The position numbers and the translations under genes were made by a program. Below the pieces are notes generated by a model. The model ran no database searches, was not told where the DNA came from, and was given only the letters and a program-made list of their open reading frames with translations. Positions 51,486-59,245 of a DNA stretch of 64,000 nucleotides are shown piece by piece. Position 1 is the stretch's first letter. Every line of letters begins with the position of its first letter. The stretch is taken from assembly GCA_018242295.1 (NCBI GenBank), contig JAFECE010000002.1:62001-126000 (forward strand), in the 5' to 3' direction. Source of the stretch: Pseudomonadota bacterium. Lineage in GTDB: Bacteria; Pseudomonadota; Alphaproteobacteria; Rhizobiales; Hyphomicrobiaceae.

Positions 51486-51830
51486 ATGGAACATGCGTCG
51501 GTAAAATATGCAAAAAGGTTTCACGTCCTCGCGGGCAACGCCCGCTCGCAGGCCGCCTCGATGGTGATCGAACCCGGAGAAAGCGAAGGCGGTAAAGACA
51601 ACTTTCACAAGGGCGCCGACCAGTGGCTCTATGTCGAGAGCGGCAGCGGCGAGGCGATCGTTAACGGACACGTCCATCCGCTTCGTCAGGGATCGCTCAT
51701 TCTGATCGCCCACGGCGAAACGCACGAAGTCCGCAACACCGGCAAAGATCGCATGAAAACGCTGAATTTCTACGTACCGCCGGCCTACACGCCCGACGGG
51801 CACGAACGTCCGGCCGGGAAGGCAGAATGA
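51486..51830 (+). CDS. Cupin-domain protein
   Basis: 114 residues with a single cupin barrel (KDNFHKGADQWLYVESGSGEAIVNGHVHPLRQGSLILIAHGETHEVRNTG). The His/Glu-type metal site is partly visible: FHKGADQ, then ILIAHGETHEV. Metal-dependent small-molecule binding is expected; substrate unknown. The ATG lies within a region of weak ribosome-site signals. The next frame starts soon after the stop. Confidence 0.85.
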   Translation: MEHASVKYAKRFHVLAGNARSQAASMVIEPGESEGGKDNFHKGADQWLYVESGSGEAIVNGHVHPLRQGSLILIAHGETHEVRNTGKDRMKTLNFYVPPAYTPDGHERPAGKAE

Positions 51831-51902
51831 TTGTCGCGGATGCCGGCCGAAACCTGCCAATGGGCTGGTGCGTTTGACTCCGGGGTTCTTGGAGAACGTC
51901 AA

Positions 51903-52145
51903 ATGCATCCCGCAATGGCACTCTGGATCTGGTCTGTGTCGATGTCCCGCGTCTGGCAAAACGCTCTGTTGGGAGAGCAAACTCTGCGGGGTGGAGACGA
52001 AATCCGGATGCGCGCTAATCCGGCTTTCATCCGGGCGAGTGCTTACATGCATTCCGATCTTGCAAAAAATCCGCTCCCTGACGTTATTCTTGACCGTCTC
52101 GCTGATCTCTATTGGACGGAGCGTGACGCCAATCTCGCTATCTAG
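51903..52145 (+). CDS. Small hypothetical protein
   Basis: 80 residues from the ATG at 51903 (MHPAMALWIWSVSMSRVWQN), helical, with DLAKNPLPDVILDRLADLYW at the C-terminal end. The frame is open back to the cupin stop (51831). No ribosome site stands out and no family is known to me. Confidence 0.35.
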   Translation: MHPAMALWIWSVSMSRVWQNALLGEQTLRGGDEIRMRANPAFIRASAYMHSDLAKNPLPDVILDRLADLYWTERDANLAI

Positions 52146-52162
52146 CGGCTGAACGGGGATAT

Positions 52163-52351
52163 TTACCGTTTTCGGCGTTTCTCATCTACGTTCGGATGAT
52201 GGGCCTGTGGATCTTCCACATTCCGCAATTTCTGCAGGCGCAAGGCGAGTGGCGGCGGCAGGGTCTCGAGATTTGCTTCGAACAACGCCTTGAGCCGCGG
52301 TCCCGCCTGCCGTTCAAAATGAAACATCCAATCGTCAATATCGCGTGTCAC
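52163..52351 (-). CDS. Small protein resembling NepR anti-sigma factors
   Basis: 62 residues, GTG start with GGAAG upstream. The core GPRLKALFEANLETLPPPLALRLQKLRNVED has the spacing of the NepR helix pair (LxxLYxxVvxEPiPxrfxxLLxxL): Leu-x-x-x-aromatic, then a Pro-containing turn, then Leu-rich helix. The N-terminus is MTRDIDDWMFHFERQA. An EcfG promoter on the minus strand (52394-52418) points at it. Family assignment is tentative; if right it would be an orphan paralog, since no phyR or ecfG is here. Confidence 0.45.
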   Translation of the reverse strand: MTRDIDDWMFHFERQAGPRLKALFEANLETLPPPLALRLQKLRNVEDPQAHHPNVDEKRRKR

Positions 52352-52393
52352 TATCCAGCTTCCGTTCGCTATTTCCTCTCCTTTTCATTTCCT

Positions 52394-52418
52394 AACGTGT
52401 GCGTACGATCCTCGTTCC
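52394..52418 (-). promoter_or_regulatory. EcfG-type promoter
   Basis: On the minus strand GGAAC-N16-CGTT, a full consensus match, 43 bases before the NepR-like gene start. Confidence 0.7.
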
Positions 52419-52584
52419 TACGCGGTTTAGCCATTCGAAAAGTGATCGCGACAGCGAAGAAGCGCCCTGATTCGCTGATGCGTCAGACTGCCTTGCGACT
52501 ACGATGGCAAGTAACAGAGTATCGCCAACTCGTTGCCGCATTTGGCGCAATAAAAGTCCAGACGCACAAAACGGGGTGTGAGTC

Positions 52585-52779
52585 ATGGGCACGGAAAACG
52601 CCGCGGGCCGTATCGTCAAAGGTCTCAATCTTATTCGCGAAGAAGCGTCGCGCCTTGATGCAGCGCGCGCCGAGGGAAAATCGTTCGAAGCCAAGCTGGC
52701 GCTCAAGACAATCAAGGACGAATGCTTCCACCTGCGTCAGTTCCTGCACGAGCTGCAGGTCGCCGGCCGCCTCGATTGA
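52585..52779 (+). CDS. Small helical protein, unknown
   Basis: 64 residues (MGTENAAGRIVKGLNLIREE; AKLALKTIKDECFHLRQFLHELQVAGRLD). Probably a short alpha-hairpin. It precedes another short helical gene (52857) on the same strand. No family recognised. No EcfG promoter is visible directly upstream. Confidence 0.55.
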   Translation: MGTENAAGRIVKGLNLIREEASRLDAARAEGKSFEAKLALKTIKDECFHLRQFLHELQVAGRLD

Positions 52780-52797
52780 TTATTCCGTCGCTTCGCT

Positions 52798-52822
52798 GGA
52801 ACCCGGATTGCTAACGCCGGTT
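52798..52822 (+). promoter_or_regulatory. EcfG-type promoter
   Basis: GGAAC-N16-GGTT, 34 bases before the next small gene. One mismatch to consensus; reading N17 gives GTTA instead. Confidence 0.5.
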
Positions 52823-52856
52823 AACCACGGCACATGAGCAAACGGAGGCGACCGCG

Positions 52857-53063
52857 ATGCGCAAGAAGGCCGTCAATCAGGTCTACGAAGTTTTGAAAGC
52901 GGTTTACGAGCTTGAGAAAGAACTGAAGGCGGCACCGACCATGCTCGATATCGCCAATCCTGATGAGTGCACCAGGCACTTGAAGGAGGCGCGCCGTCAA
53001 CTTCATCAGGTTCTGGACGAGGTGTACGCCTCGGATTTTCGCAACCGCAAAGCCGCCGCTTAA
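52857..53063 (+). CDS. Small helical protein, unknown
   Basis: 68 residues (MRKKAVNQVYEVLKAVYELE; AAPTMLDIANPDECTRHLKEARRQLHQVLDEVYA). Charged amphipathic helices, single Cys. The sequence looks real by composition and by the promoter upstream. It may work with the neighbouring 64-residue gene. Function unknown. Confidence 0.6.
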   Translation: MRKKAVNQVYEVLKAVYELEKELKAAPTMLDIANPDECTRHLKEARRQLHQVLDEVYASDFRNRKAAA

Positions 53064-53203
53064 TTCCGTGGCAACCGCACGGCGACGCCCAACCTTGTGC
53101 TCGATCGGGTGAAAGCACTAGGCCAGTTGGGTATCGAACAAAATCGCCTTTCCACGCGTTGTGAAATCGCCGTAGTCTGGGTCGCGGCGAGAGGTACCGG
53201 GAA

Positions 53204-54160
53204 ATGGCAAGACAGAAATTCGCGCTAGCCTTGGGCGGTGGAGCTGCTCGAGGCTGGGCGCATATTGGGATTCTTCAGGGCTTGGCGGACGCGGGCTTGG
53301 AGCCCGAGATCGTTGTCGGCACCTCTATCGGCGCGATCGTCGGCGGACACTACGCGTCGGGTCGTCTGGACGAACTCGCAGGCTTTGCACGCGAGCTCAC
53401 GCGCCGGCGTGTCTTTAGCTTTTTGGATTTAAGCGTGTCGGGATCTGGGCTGATTGCTGGTCAGCGCCTGTTCGATCGCTTTGACGATCATTTGCGTGGA
53501 TTTTCGATTGAACAATTGCCCATTCGCTTCGCCGCGATTGCGACCGATCTCGCGACCGGGCATGAAGTCTGGCTGCGGCGTGGTTGCGTCACCGAGGCAG
53601 TCCGCGCATCATCCGCCATCCCCGGAATTGTACGACCCGTACATCTCAGAGGGCGTTGGCTCGTAGACGGCTGCCTTGTCAATCCCGTGCCCGTTTCCGT
53701 CTGCCGCGCTCTTGGAGCGCGCGTCGTGGTCGGCGTCAATCTGACGAGCGAATTCGGCCGCGGCGGGATCTGCATCGGCGACTACGACGATGAGGAAATC
53801 CCTGGTGAAATCGTCGTCGAGGAAGCGCCGATCACGCGATGGAACGGCAGTGGTGCGCTTCAACTTCTGCACCGGCAGATATTCGGCCAGCACCAGGACG
53901 GCGCCCCCGGCATCACCTCGGTGATACTCAACTCATTCAGCATCTTTCATGACCGCATCGCGAGAGCGCGTCTGATGGGCGATCCGCCGGACCTTCTCGT
54001 GTCGCCGGATCTCGCGGATATCGGCGTGCTCGATTTTCATCGAGCGGACGAAATGATCGCCAGCGGCAAGGCCGCCATCGAGCCGCATCTCGCGATAATC
54101 GAGCGATACCTGAAATCGCCGCCACAGGCGCTGGTCAATACGCGGCTTTTTGCCGGATAG
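53204..54160 (+). CDS. Patatin-like phospholipase, RssA type
   Basis: 318 residues. Oxyanion hole LGGGAARGWAHIGILQGL, nucleophile Ser in VVGTSIGAIVGG (GxSxG), catalytic Asp in LVDGCLVNPVPV (DG motif). Cytoplasmic or membrane-associated lipid esterase. Insert of ~40 residues (EEIPGEIVVEEAPITRWNGS) before the last helices. The ATG at 53204 fits the family; single gene. Confidence 0.9.
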   Translation: MARQKFALALGGGAARGWAHIGILQGLADAGLEPEIVVGTSIGAIVGGHYASGRLDELAGFARELTRRRVFSFLDLSVSGSGLIAGQRLFDRFDDHLRGFSIEQLPIRFAAIATDLATGHEVWLRRGCVTEAVRASSAIPGIVRPVHLRGRWLVDGCLVNPVPVSVCRALGARVVVGVNLTSEFGRGGICIGDYDDEEIPGEIVVEEAPITRWNGSGALQLLHRQIFGQHQDGAPGITSVILNSFSIFHDRIARARLMGDPPDLLVSPDLADIGVLDFHRADEMIASGKAAIEPHLAIIERYLKSPPQALVNTRLFAG

Positions 54161-54417
54161 CCGTGCTTGGCAATGGGCGTTTCGCCAGGCGCGTGTCTGC
54201 TCGGTCTCTCAGGCGTGATCAAACTGCTTCAAGTTGAGCACCCAAGTGCAACGAACGGGTGATCCATTCACCCTATTGTTTGCTGTGCGGACAATTTCGG
54301 CTTCATACTATGGCAGATTGCCACCATCTCGAAACCGTTCCCGCCGGGTGGGCGTCTACTGATCGGCGCATATTGAAATAATTCCTTGGTCCTCGAACGT
54401 TAGGCTAGCGGTTCCAG

Positions 54418-54948
54418 ATGCCGGTGTCTGCGACGATGATACACGATGCGAGAGACTTCGCGATGGCGAAGCACAGCGGACAGGTGCGCAAGCACGATGG
54501 GCGCCCTTATATCGTACATCTCGACGCCGTCGCCGCCGTTCTCAGTGAATATGGATATAAAAACTCCGATATCCTCGCTGCCGCCTTTCTTCACGATACA
54601 ATCGAGAAGAGCGATACGAGCATTGAAGAGATCAGGCAGAGATTTGGCGATTCGATTGCCGAGCTCGTCTATTGGCTGACGGATTCGGAAAAGGGCAGCC
54701 GAACCTCGCGCGCCGTGCAGGCGGCGTGGAGACTGTCGCGTGCGCCGTGGAACGCTAAGCTCATCAAGCTGGCGGACATCATCGATAACGGAACAGCAAT
54801 AGCGTCGCACAATCCTGCCTTCGGCCCAACGTTCCTCGACGAGAAACGTCTCTGCCTGAAGAAGATGGCGGAGGTGGAAAACGGCCGCTTGCTGCGATTG
54901 CCGCTCTTCCAGCGGGCGGCGACCGTAACGGAATCTGCATCGCTTTAG
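54418..54948 (+). CDS. HD-domain hydrolase, SpoT/MESH1-like
   Basis: 176 residues. HD motif HDTIE in AAAFLHDTIEKSDTSIEEIRQRFG, N-terminal metal His in AMAKHSGQVRKHDGRPYIVH, and KLADIIDNGT near the C-terminus, as in (p)ppGpp hydrolases (RelA/SpoT HD, MESH1). The small size without a synthetase domain suggests a stand-alone small alarmone hydrolase, which would fit a stress island. Substrate not proven. Single gene. Confidence 0.8.
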   Translation: MPVSATMIHDARDFAMAKHSGQVRKHDGRPYIVHLDAVAAVLSEYGYKNSDILAAAFLHDTIEKSDTSIEEIRQRFGDSIAELVYWLTDSEKGSRTSRAVQAAWRLSRAPWNAKLIKLADIIDNGTAIASHNPAFGPTFLDEKRLCLKKMAEVENGRLLRLPLFQRAATVTESASL

Positions 54949-55140
54949 TTGCGTTCTTTGCTCAAAGACGCGGGCGAACCTGGCTTCCTCCAACTAGGGT
55001 GCTTTCGTTTTTGTGCCGCTCGCGAAGTGAGAACGACTATGGCGCATTCGTTGGGCTCTGCTACTAAAGCGGTAGCGCAATCCTGAATCGACGTTCGCCC
55101 TTCGGGCGTTGCGCCTGACTGTCAAAAAAAGGAGTAGATT

Positions 55141-55284
55141 ATGCCAACGATGTCAGACGATCGCCGCCGGCGCATTGTTTTCCGTCAGCGAAAACAGGAG
55201 GCCATGGAAAAGCGACTCGCCAAAGCCGAAAAGCGCGAGCGAAACAGCGACGCGCCCGCGGCAAACGAAAAAAAGACGCGGTAG
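55141..55284 (+). CDS. Small basic protein of 47 residues
   Basis: MPTMSDDRRRRIVFRQRKQE, then AMEKRLAKAEKRERNSDAPA and KKTR. Highly charged, coiled-coil-like and probably RNA- or DNA-interacting or disordered. The ribosome site AAAGGAGTAGATT is excellent. Unknown function. Confidence 0.5.
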   Translation: MPTMSDDRRRRIVFRQRKQEAMEKRLAKAEKRERNSDAPAANEKKTR

Positions 55285-55303
55285 CGAACTTGCGGCAGCG
55301 AAC

Positions 55304-55732
55304 TCAAGGCTGCCAGATAAGCTGCTCGTTTCTTTCGAGAATGCCTGCCAACCGGGTCACAGCAGACGCATGCTGATTGAGCCGGTCCTCAAGTGCGATC
55401 GTCATGCTGGCCTTCACCGTATCGGGCCAGCGCATGGTCTGGACGGTCTGAAGTTCTATTGAAAGCTCAGTGATGATTTCGTTATGCCAGTAGATCGCCT
55501 CTTCGATCGTGTAGGCATCCAGAGCCTTTTCGCGGCATATCTCGAGATAGTCGCTCGCCTTGATCGCGGCCGGATTTTTTTCATCGTTTGATGCTGCGCG
55601 GCTTGGCGCCCGCCTTCCGGAAAACGTATGAACGAACAGACGAAAATTGACGCGATCGCTGAGCCAGTGAAGCAGTGAGCTCGGGCGGGATCCAACAGCC
55701 TTGGGACCTGATCGACCTCCGTCAGCCGCCAT
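55304..55732 (-). CDS. Conserved hypothetical helical protein
   Basis: 142 residues from the ATG at 55732 (MAADGGRSGPKAVGSRPSSL) with GGGGAG upstream. Basic N-terminus, helical C-terminal half: DYLEICREKALDAYTIEEAIYWHNEIITELSIELQTVQ, DRLNQHASAVTRLAGILERNEQLIWQP. A possible EcfG promoter lies 80 bases upstream. No family recognised; perhaps a stress-linked protein. Confidence 0.55.
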   Translation of the reverse strand: MAADGGRSGPKAVGSRPSSLLHWLSDRVNFRLFVHTFSGRRAPSRAASNDEKNPAAIKASDYLEICREKALDAYTIEEAIYWHNEIITELSIELQTVQTMRWPDTVKASMTIALEDRLNQHASAVTRLAGILERNEQLIWQP

Positions 55733-55810
55733 GACATCGCTCCCCAGTCTCTTAATGCTTCGGGCGCTTGCCGCTGCATGGCGGTGCGGCCCAATTGTGC
55801 ATGACCTTAT

Positions 55811-55836
55811 GACGCGCGACGATCGCCGTTGGTTCC
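55811..55836 (-). promoter_or_regulatory. Possible EcfG promoter
   Basis: Minus strand GGAAC-N17-CGTC, one mismatch, about 80 bases before the 142-residue gene. Confidence 0.35.
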
Positions 55837-56091
55837 CGGATGATCTTGAAAATTCCCGGAAAATCGTCCGTCTACGGTAAGTGCGAGAAATAGGAAACAA
55901 TCCGCCTTTGACGAAACCATCTGCTGGCTTTGAAGTAATGCAGACATCCCGCATATCTCGAACGCGGGATCAGAAGTTCTAGAGAGTACTGTCTTCACAA
56001 ACACCGCCCTTGGCGGAAGGGTACTTGCGAGAGCGATCTGGTTGCCGGCAGAGACGCTGGCGCATGGCTCCTAGACGTGGGGTCATGGAAG

Positions 56092-56130
56092 GCCTCGGGA
56101 CCCGCTTGAGAGCGGGGACCGGGGCTTTTT
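56092..56130 (+). terminator. Orphan rho-independent terminator
   Basis: Long stem GCCTCGG-ga-CCCGCT / AGCGGG-ga-CCGGGGC (one G-T pair), loop TGAG, then TTTTT on the plus strand. No plus-strand gene precedes it in 55733-56091; it points to a small RNA or a transcript of unknown kind. The rest of 55733-56134 shows no gene. Confidence 0.6.
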
Positions 56131-56134
56131 GGTC

Positions 56135-56386
56135 CTATTCCTCAGGCACGGGGGCTTCTGGAGGTGCGACGTCATAATCCTCTTCGCCGAGCCCGCTCTC
56201 TCCGGAACTCGCGCCCTCGCTGCTGACATCGACTCCGGAAACATCCGGCGCGTTCGCCATTTCGTCGACGTCGTCCGCGGGCAGGGCTTGCTCTTCATAC
56301 GAATAATACTCAGCTTCGCTTTGCGCCCACGCTGCCGGAGCGGCAAGCAAAGTCGTGACTGCCGCGGTGAGAACCAAAACTTTCAT
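56135..56386 (-). CDS. Exported acidic small protein
   Basis: 83 residues from the ATG at 56386: signal peptide (MKVLVLTAAVTTLLAAPAAWA), then an acidic Ser/Glu/Asp/Pro-rich tail (QSEAEYYSYEEQALPADDVD; GESGLGEEDYDVAPPEAPVPEE). Probably disordered in the periplasm. GAGG ribosome site. Unknown function. Confidence 0.6.
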   Translation of the reverse strand: MKVLVLTAAVTTLLAAPAAWAQSEAEYYSYEEQALPADDVDEMANAPDVSGVDVSSEGASSGESGLGEEDYDVAPPEAPVPEE

Positions 56387-56506
56387 GAGCAAACCTCGTT
56401 TGCGGGGAAATGACACCGCAGCAATACCTGCATCATCGGCGTTCGTTCCGTCTCGCTTCCCGTCAATTTGCTACGCGAAAGTTCTCGGCAACGCGCGGCC
56501 ATTTTT

Positions 56507-56532
56507 GGAACCCGAGCTTCAGCACGCACGTT
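56507..56532 (+). promoter_or_regulatory. EcfG-type promoter
   Basis: GGAAC-N17-CGTT, full consensus, 29 bases before the csbD-like start. CsbD proteins are typical general-stress genes, which supports the assignment. Confidence 0.75.
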
Positions 56533-56560
56533 GATAGCCAAGCAACAGAGGAGGATCTCC

Positions 56561-56758
56561 ATGAATTGGGACCGTGTTGAAGGCAACTGGAAGCAGTTCC
56601 AGGGTAAGGTAAAGGAGAAGTGGGGTCAGTTGACCGATGACGAGATCGCCAAGGTAAATGGCAGCCGCGAGCGGCTCGAAGGGATCCTTCAGGAGCGCTA
56701 CGGCTACGCCAAGGATCAGGCAAAGAAGGAAGTCGATACCTGGACCGGCTCCCTCTGA
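56561..56758 (+). CDS. CsbD-family stress protein
   Basis: 65 residues (MNWDRVEGNWKQFQGKVKEK; WGQLTDDEIAKVNGSRERLEGILQERYGYAKDQAKKEVDTW). Classical CsbD four-helix-like small protein; role in stress is known only by expression. Ribosome site GAGGAGGATCTCC. Placed between an EcfG promoter and a strong terminator, so it is a stand-alone stress unit. Confidence 0.92.
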   Translation: MNWDRVEGNWKQFQGKVKEKWGQLTDDEIAKVNGSRERLEGILQERYGYAKDQAKKEVDTWTGSL

Positions 56759-56784
56759 AAAAGTTATCAGCACTTCGATAAGGG

Positions 56785-56810
56785 AAGGCCCGGGCTTTGG
56801 GCCTTTCTTT
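56785..56810 (+). terminator. Rho-independent terminator of csbD-like gene
   Basis: AAGGCCC / GGGCCTT stem with a 7-base loop, followed by TCTTTTTG. Confidence 0.8.
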
Positions 56811-56871
56811 TTGCCTCAACCGGCTAGAATGCGCTACGAAGCAGTAGGCTTCTGGTGCTGGGAAAGAGGAC

Positions 56872-57237
56872 ATGTCCAAGACGTTTTTTGCGGAGATGCT
56901 GACGCGCTCCGAATTCGACCGTGCCAACAAGCGGTTGGAAATTTCAATTTGCAACGCGTCGGGCGAACGCCAGACGATCTCCATCAGCGCCGCCGTTGCC
57001 GAAACGCTGTCGTCGATCCTTGCCGATCATTTCCAGTCGCACGGCGCGTTCGGCGATCTCACGAAAATTCCCGACCATTATGCTGTGGGTCACGGCCGCC
57101 ACGAGCCGGTCGTCATGCTGCGTTTCGAGAACGAACCAGCCTATGGCCTCACGGCCGATCAAGCCCTCGATCTGGGTGAGGCGCTGATCGACGAAGTCGA
57201 AACGATGACGAAGGTGAAATATCCGGCGCGGCAGTGA
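56872..57237 (+). CDS. Conserved hypothetical protein
   Basis: 121 residues (MSKTFFAEMLTRSEFDRANK; GERQTISISAAVAETLSSILADHFQSH; GLTADQALDLGEALIDEVETMTKV). Mixed alpha/beta, likely cytoplasmic. AGAGGA upstream. No family recognised; same strand and close to the csbD-like gene, but a terminator separates them. Confidence 0.6.
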   Translation: MSKTFFAEMLTRSEFDRANKRLEISICNASGERQTISISAAVAETLSSILADHFQSHGAFGDLTKIPDHYAVGHGRHEPVVMLRFENEPAYGLTADQALDLGEALIDEVETMTKVKYPARQ

Positions 57238-57361
57238 ACGGAACGCGAGCGAAGAGAAAGCTCCGCGGCGAGCTTCCGAAAGCGGCCTACGAAAGCTGCT
57301 CATTGAAGTCGTTGCACAAGACCGCCATGGTAGCTTGGCTTGTCGTTGACGGACGCAAAAG

Positions 57362-57625
57362 TCAGTGAACCAGTTTTCGCGCGCTCTTTAAATCTCGAAC
57401 GAAGTCAGCGAATGCATGTTCGCGTTCGTCGTGGTCCGGCATACGCAGCATCGCCGAGGGGTGGACGGTGACGAAGCCTGGAATGTCCCCGAACTGATAT
57501 TTTCTGCGTGATTTTCCGATAGCGACGGGCTCGCCCGCCAGAGCCGCCGTAGTGCGATCCGAGATGGGCGCCGAAACTTGGGGTTCCGGCGCCCGCGTCT
57601 GACGCAAGTCAGGGAGCACTGCCAA
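57362..57625 (-). pseudogene. C-terminal fragment of a UdgX/uracil-DNA-glycosylase-family protein
   Basis: 87 residues whose end (TTAALAGEPVAIGKSRRKYQ, then FVTVHPSAMLRMPDHDEREHAFADFVRDLKSA) matches the C-terminus of the bacterial uracil-DNA glycosylase superfamily (family 4/UdgX), including the HPSxxLR motif. The N-terminal two thirds with the 4Fe-4S cysteines and the active site is missing. A truncated remnant, not expected to be active. Confidence 0.6.
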
Positions 57626-57654
57626 CCTCAGTCGTGCCCATTATTTGTGGCCCA

Positions 57655-59007
57655 TTAATTGTGGAAGGTCTCTCCGTGGAGAACGAGGTCGAGACCTTCG
57701 GCTTCTTCGGTTTCGTTGACCCGTAATCCGATCGTGAACTTGATGAAAAGCAGGGCCACGAGGCTGACGACAGCCGACCAGACGATGGTCAAGCCAATGC
57801 CTTCGATCTGTACCCAGACCTGATTGAGGTTGCCTTCGATCCAGCCGGATTTGCCTTGGCCGCCGACAGCCTGAATGGCGAAGACGCCGGTGAGCACAGC
57901 ACCGAGGATGCCGCCGACGCCATGGACGCCGAAGACATCGAGTGCGTCGTCATAGCCAAGCGTGTGCTTCAGGCCGGTGACGCCCCAGTAGCAAACCACG
58001 CCCGCTGCAAGACCGATGATCAAAGCGCCATCGACGCCGACGAAGCCACAAGCCGGTGTGATGGCGACGAGACCTGCAATGGCACCGGAAATGGCCCCGA
58101 GCAGGCTCGGCTTGCCCTTGAGGATCCACTCGACGAGCGACCACGAGACAACGGCGCCCGCCGTGGCCAGATGCGTGTTGATCATGAGAATGCCCGTGCT
58201 TGCACCCGCCGACAGCGCCGAGCCGACGTTGAATCCGAACCAGCCGCACCACAGCAGAGAGCCGCCGACCATGGTCAGCACCAGATTGTGAGGTGCCATC
58301 TGTTCGCTGCCGTAGCCCTTGCGCTTGCCGATGACGATGGCAGCAACGAGACCCGCGATTGCCGAGTTGATGTGAACGACCGTACCGCCCGCGAAGTCGA
58401 GAACGCCCGCGCTGCCGAGGTAGCCGCCCGGGCCCCACACCATGTGCGCGATCGGTGCGTAGGCGAAGATCCCCCACAGCGATACGAAGAGCATCGACGC
58501 CGAGAACTTCATGCGATCGGCCGGTCCGCCGAGCGCGATGATCGGCGTGATGATGAAGAACGTCATCTGGAACATGACGAACAGGAATTCAGGGATGCCG
58601 GAAGCGGCAGGCGCTGGGGTATCCACCGCAATGCCAGCCAGCATCACCTTCGAAAGGCCGCCGAAGAACGGGCTGCCTTCGGTGAAAGCGATCGAATATC
58701 CGATGACACACCAGATGACGGAGAGAATGCCGGCGCCGAACACGCACTGCATGAGAATGGCGAGAGCGTTTTTCTTCCGCACCATGCCTGCATAGAAAAG
58801 CCCCAGACCGGGGACGAGCATCATGAGCACCAGTACGGACGACGTCAGCATCCATGCGGTGTCGCCGGTGTTTAAGGTCGATGCTGCAGGCGCCGCCGGT
58901 GCGGCGGCAGGGGCGGCCTCTTGGGCCAATGCGATTGCTGATGTCGCAAGTAGCGTCGCGACGCTGAGAGCCGCGGCTGCAAGCGAGGGTCGAAGTCTTG
59001 AAGTCAT
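57655..59007 (-). CDS. amtB: Ammonium transporter
   Basis: 450 residues from the ATG at 59007 with GGGGGA upstream: signal peptide-like N-terminus (LAAAALSVATLLATSAIALA), then eleven membrane helices of the Amt/MEP/Rh family. Signatures: DTAWMLTSSVLVLMMLVPGLGLFYAGMVRKKNAL and DFAGGTVVHINSAIAGLVAA, GVHGVGGILGAVLTGVF. NH4+/NH3 channel in the inner membrane. The usual glnK partner is not next to it; the next upstream gene is idi, 239 bases away. Confidence 0.95.
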   Translation of the reverse strand: MTSRLRPSLAAAALSVATLLATSAIALAQEAAPAAAPAAPAASTLNTGDTAWMLTSSVLVLMMLVPGLGLFYAGMVRKKNALAILMQCVFGAGILSVIWCVIGYSIAFTEGSPFFGGLSKVMLAGIAVDTPAPAASGIPEFLFVMFQMTFFIITPIIALGGPADRMKFSASMLFVSLWGIFAYAPIAHMVWGPGGYLGSAGVLDFAGGTVVHINSAIAGLVAAIVIGKRKGYGSEQMAPHNLVLTMVGGSLLWCGWFGFNVGSALSAGASTGILMINTHLATAGAVVSWSLVEWILKGKPSLLGAISGAIAGLVAITPACGFVGVDGALIIGLAAGVVCYWGVTGLKHTLGYDDALDVFGVHGVGGILGAVLTGVFAIQAVGGQGKSGWIEGNLNQVWVQIEGIGLTIVWSAVVSLVALLFIKFTIGLRVNETEEAEGLDLVLHGETFHN

Positions 59008-59245
59008 TGAGTCCCCCAATGTTGGTCCCGATCGTTCCATGCCGTCAGACCACAGCTTGTGCGGGTTTTTGCTGCTTTCTCATCAGGCACAGAGAGTGAT
59101 CGCAAGGAATGTGACAAGCGACACAAAATCCCGGTTTGGGGATACGAATGTACCAATGACTTGATGGGGTTAGATCAAGGACTGGGCACTTTGACCATTC
59201 ATGAGGCAAAGTCAGTCGACAGATAATATCACCACTGACGATATC

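Noticed and set aside
52196-52837. 213-residue plus-strand open frame
   Set aside because: It crosses the NepR-like gene antisense, the 64-residue gene in another frame and several promoters; composition is that of a shadow frame.
57856-58875. 339-residue open frame antisense to amtB
   Set aside because: Shadow of a strongly conserved gene; charged low-complexity composition.
59161-59178. TTGAT-N8-ATCAA upstream of amtB, resembling an FNR box
   Set aside because: The spacer is 8 instead of 4 bases and it lies more than 150 bases before the start.
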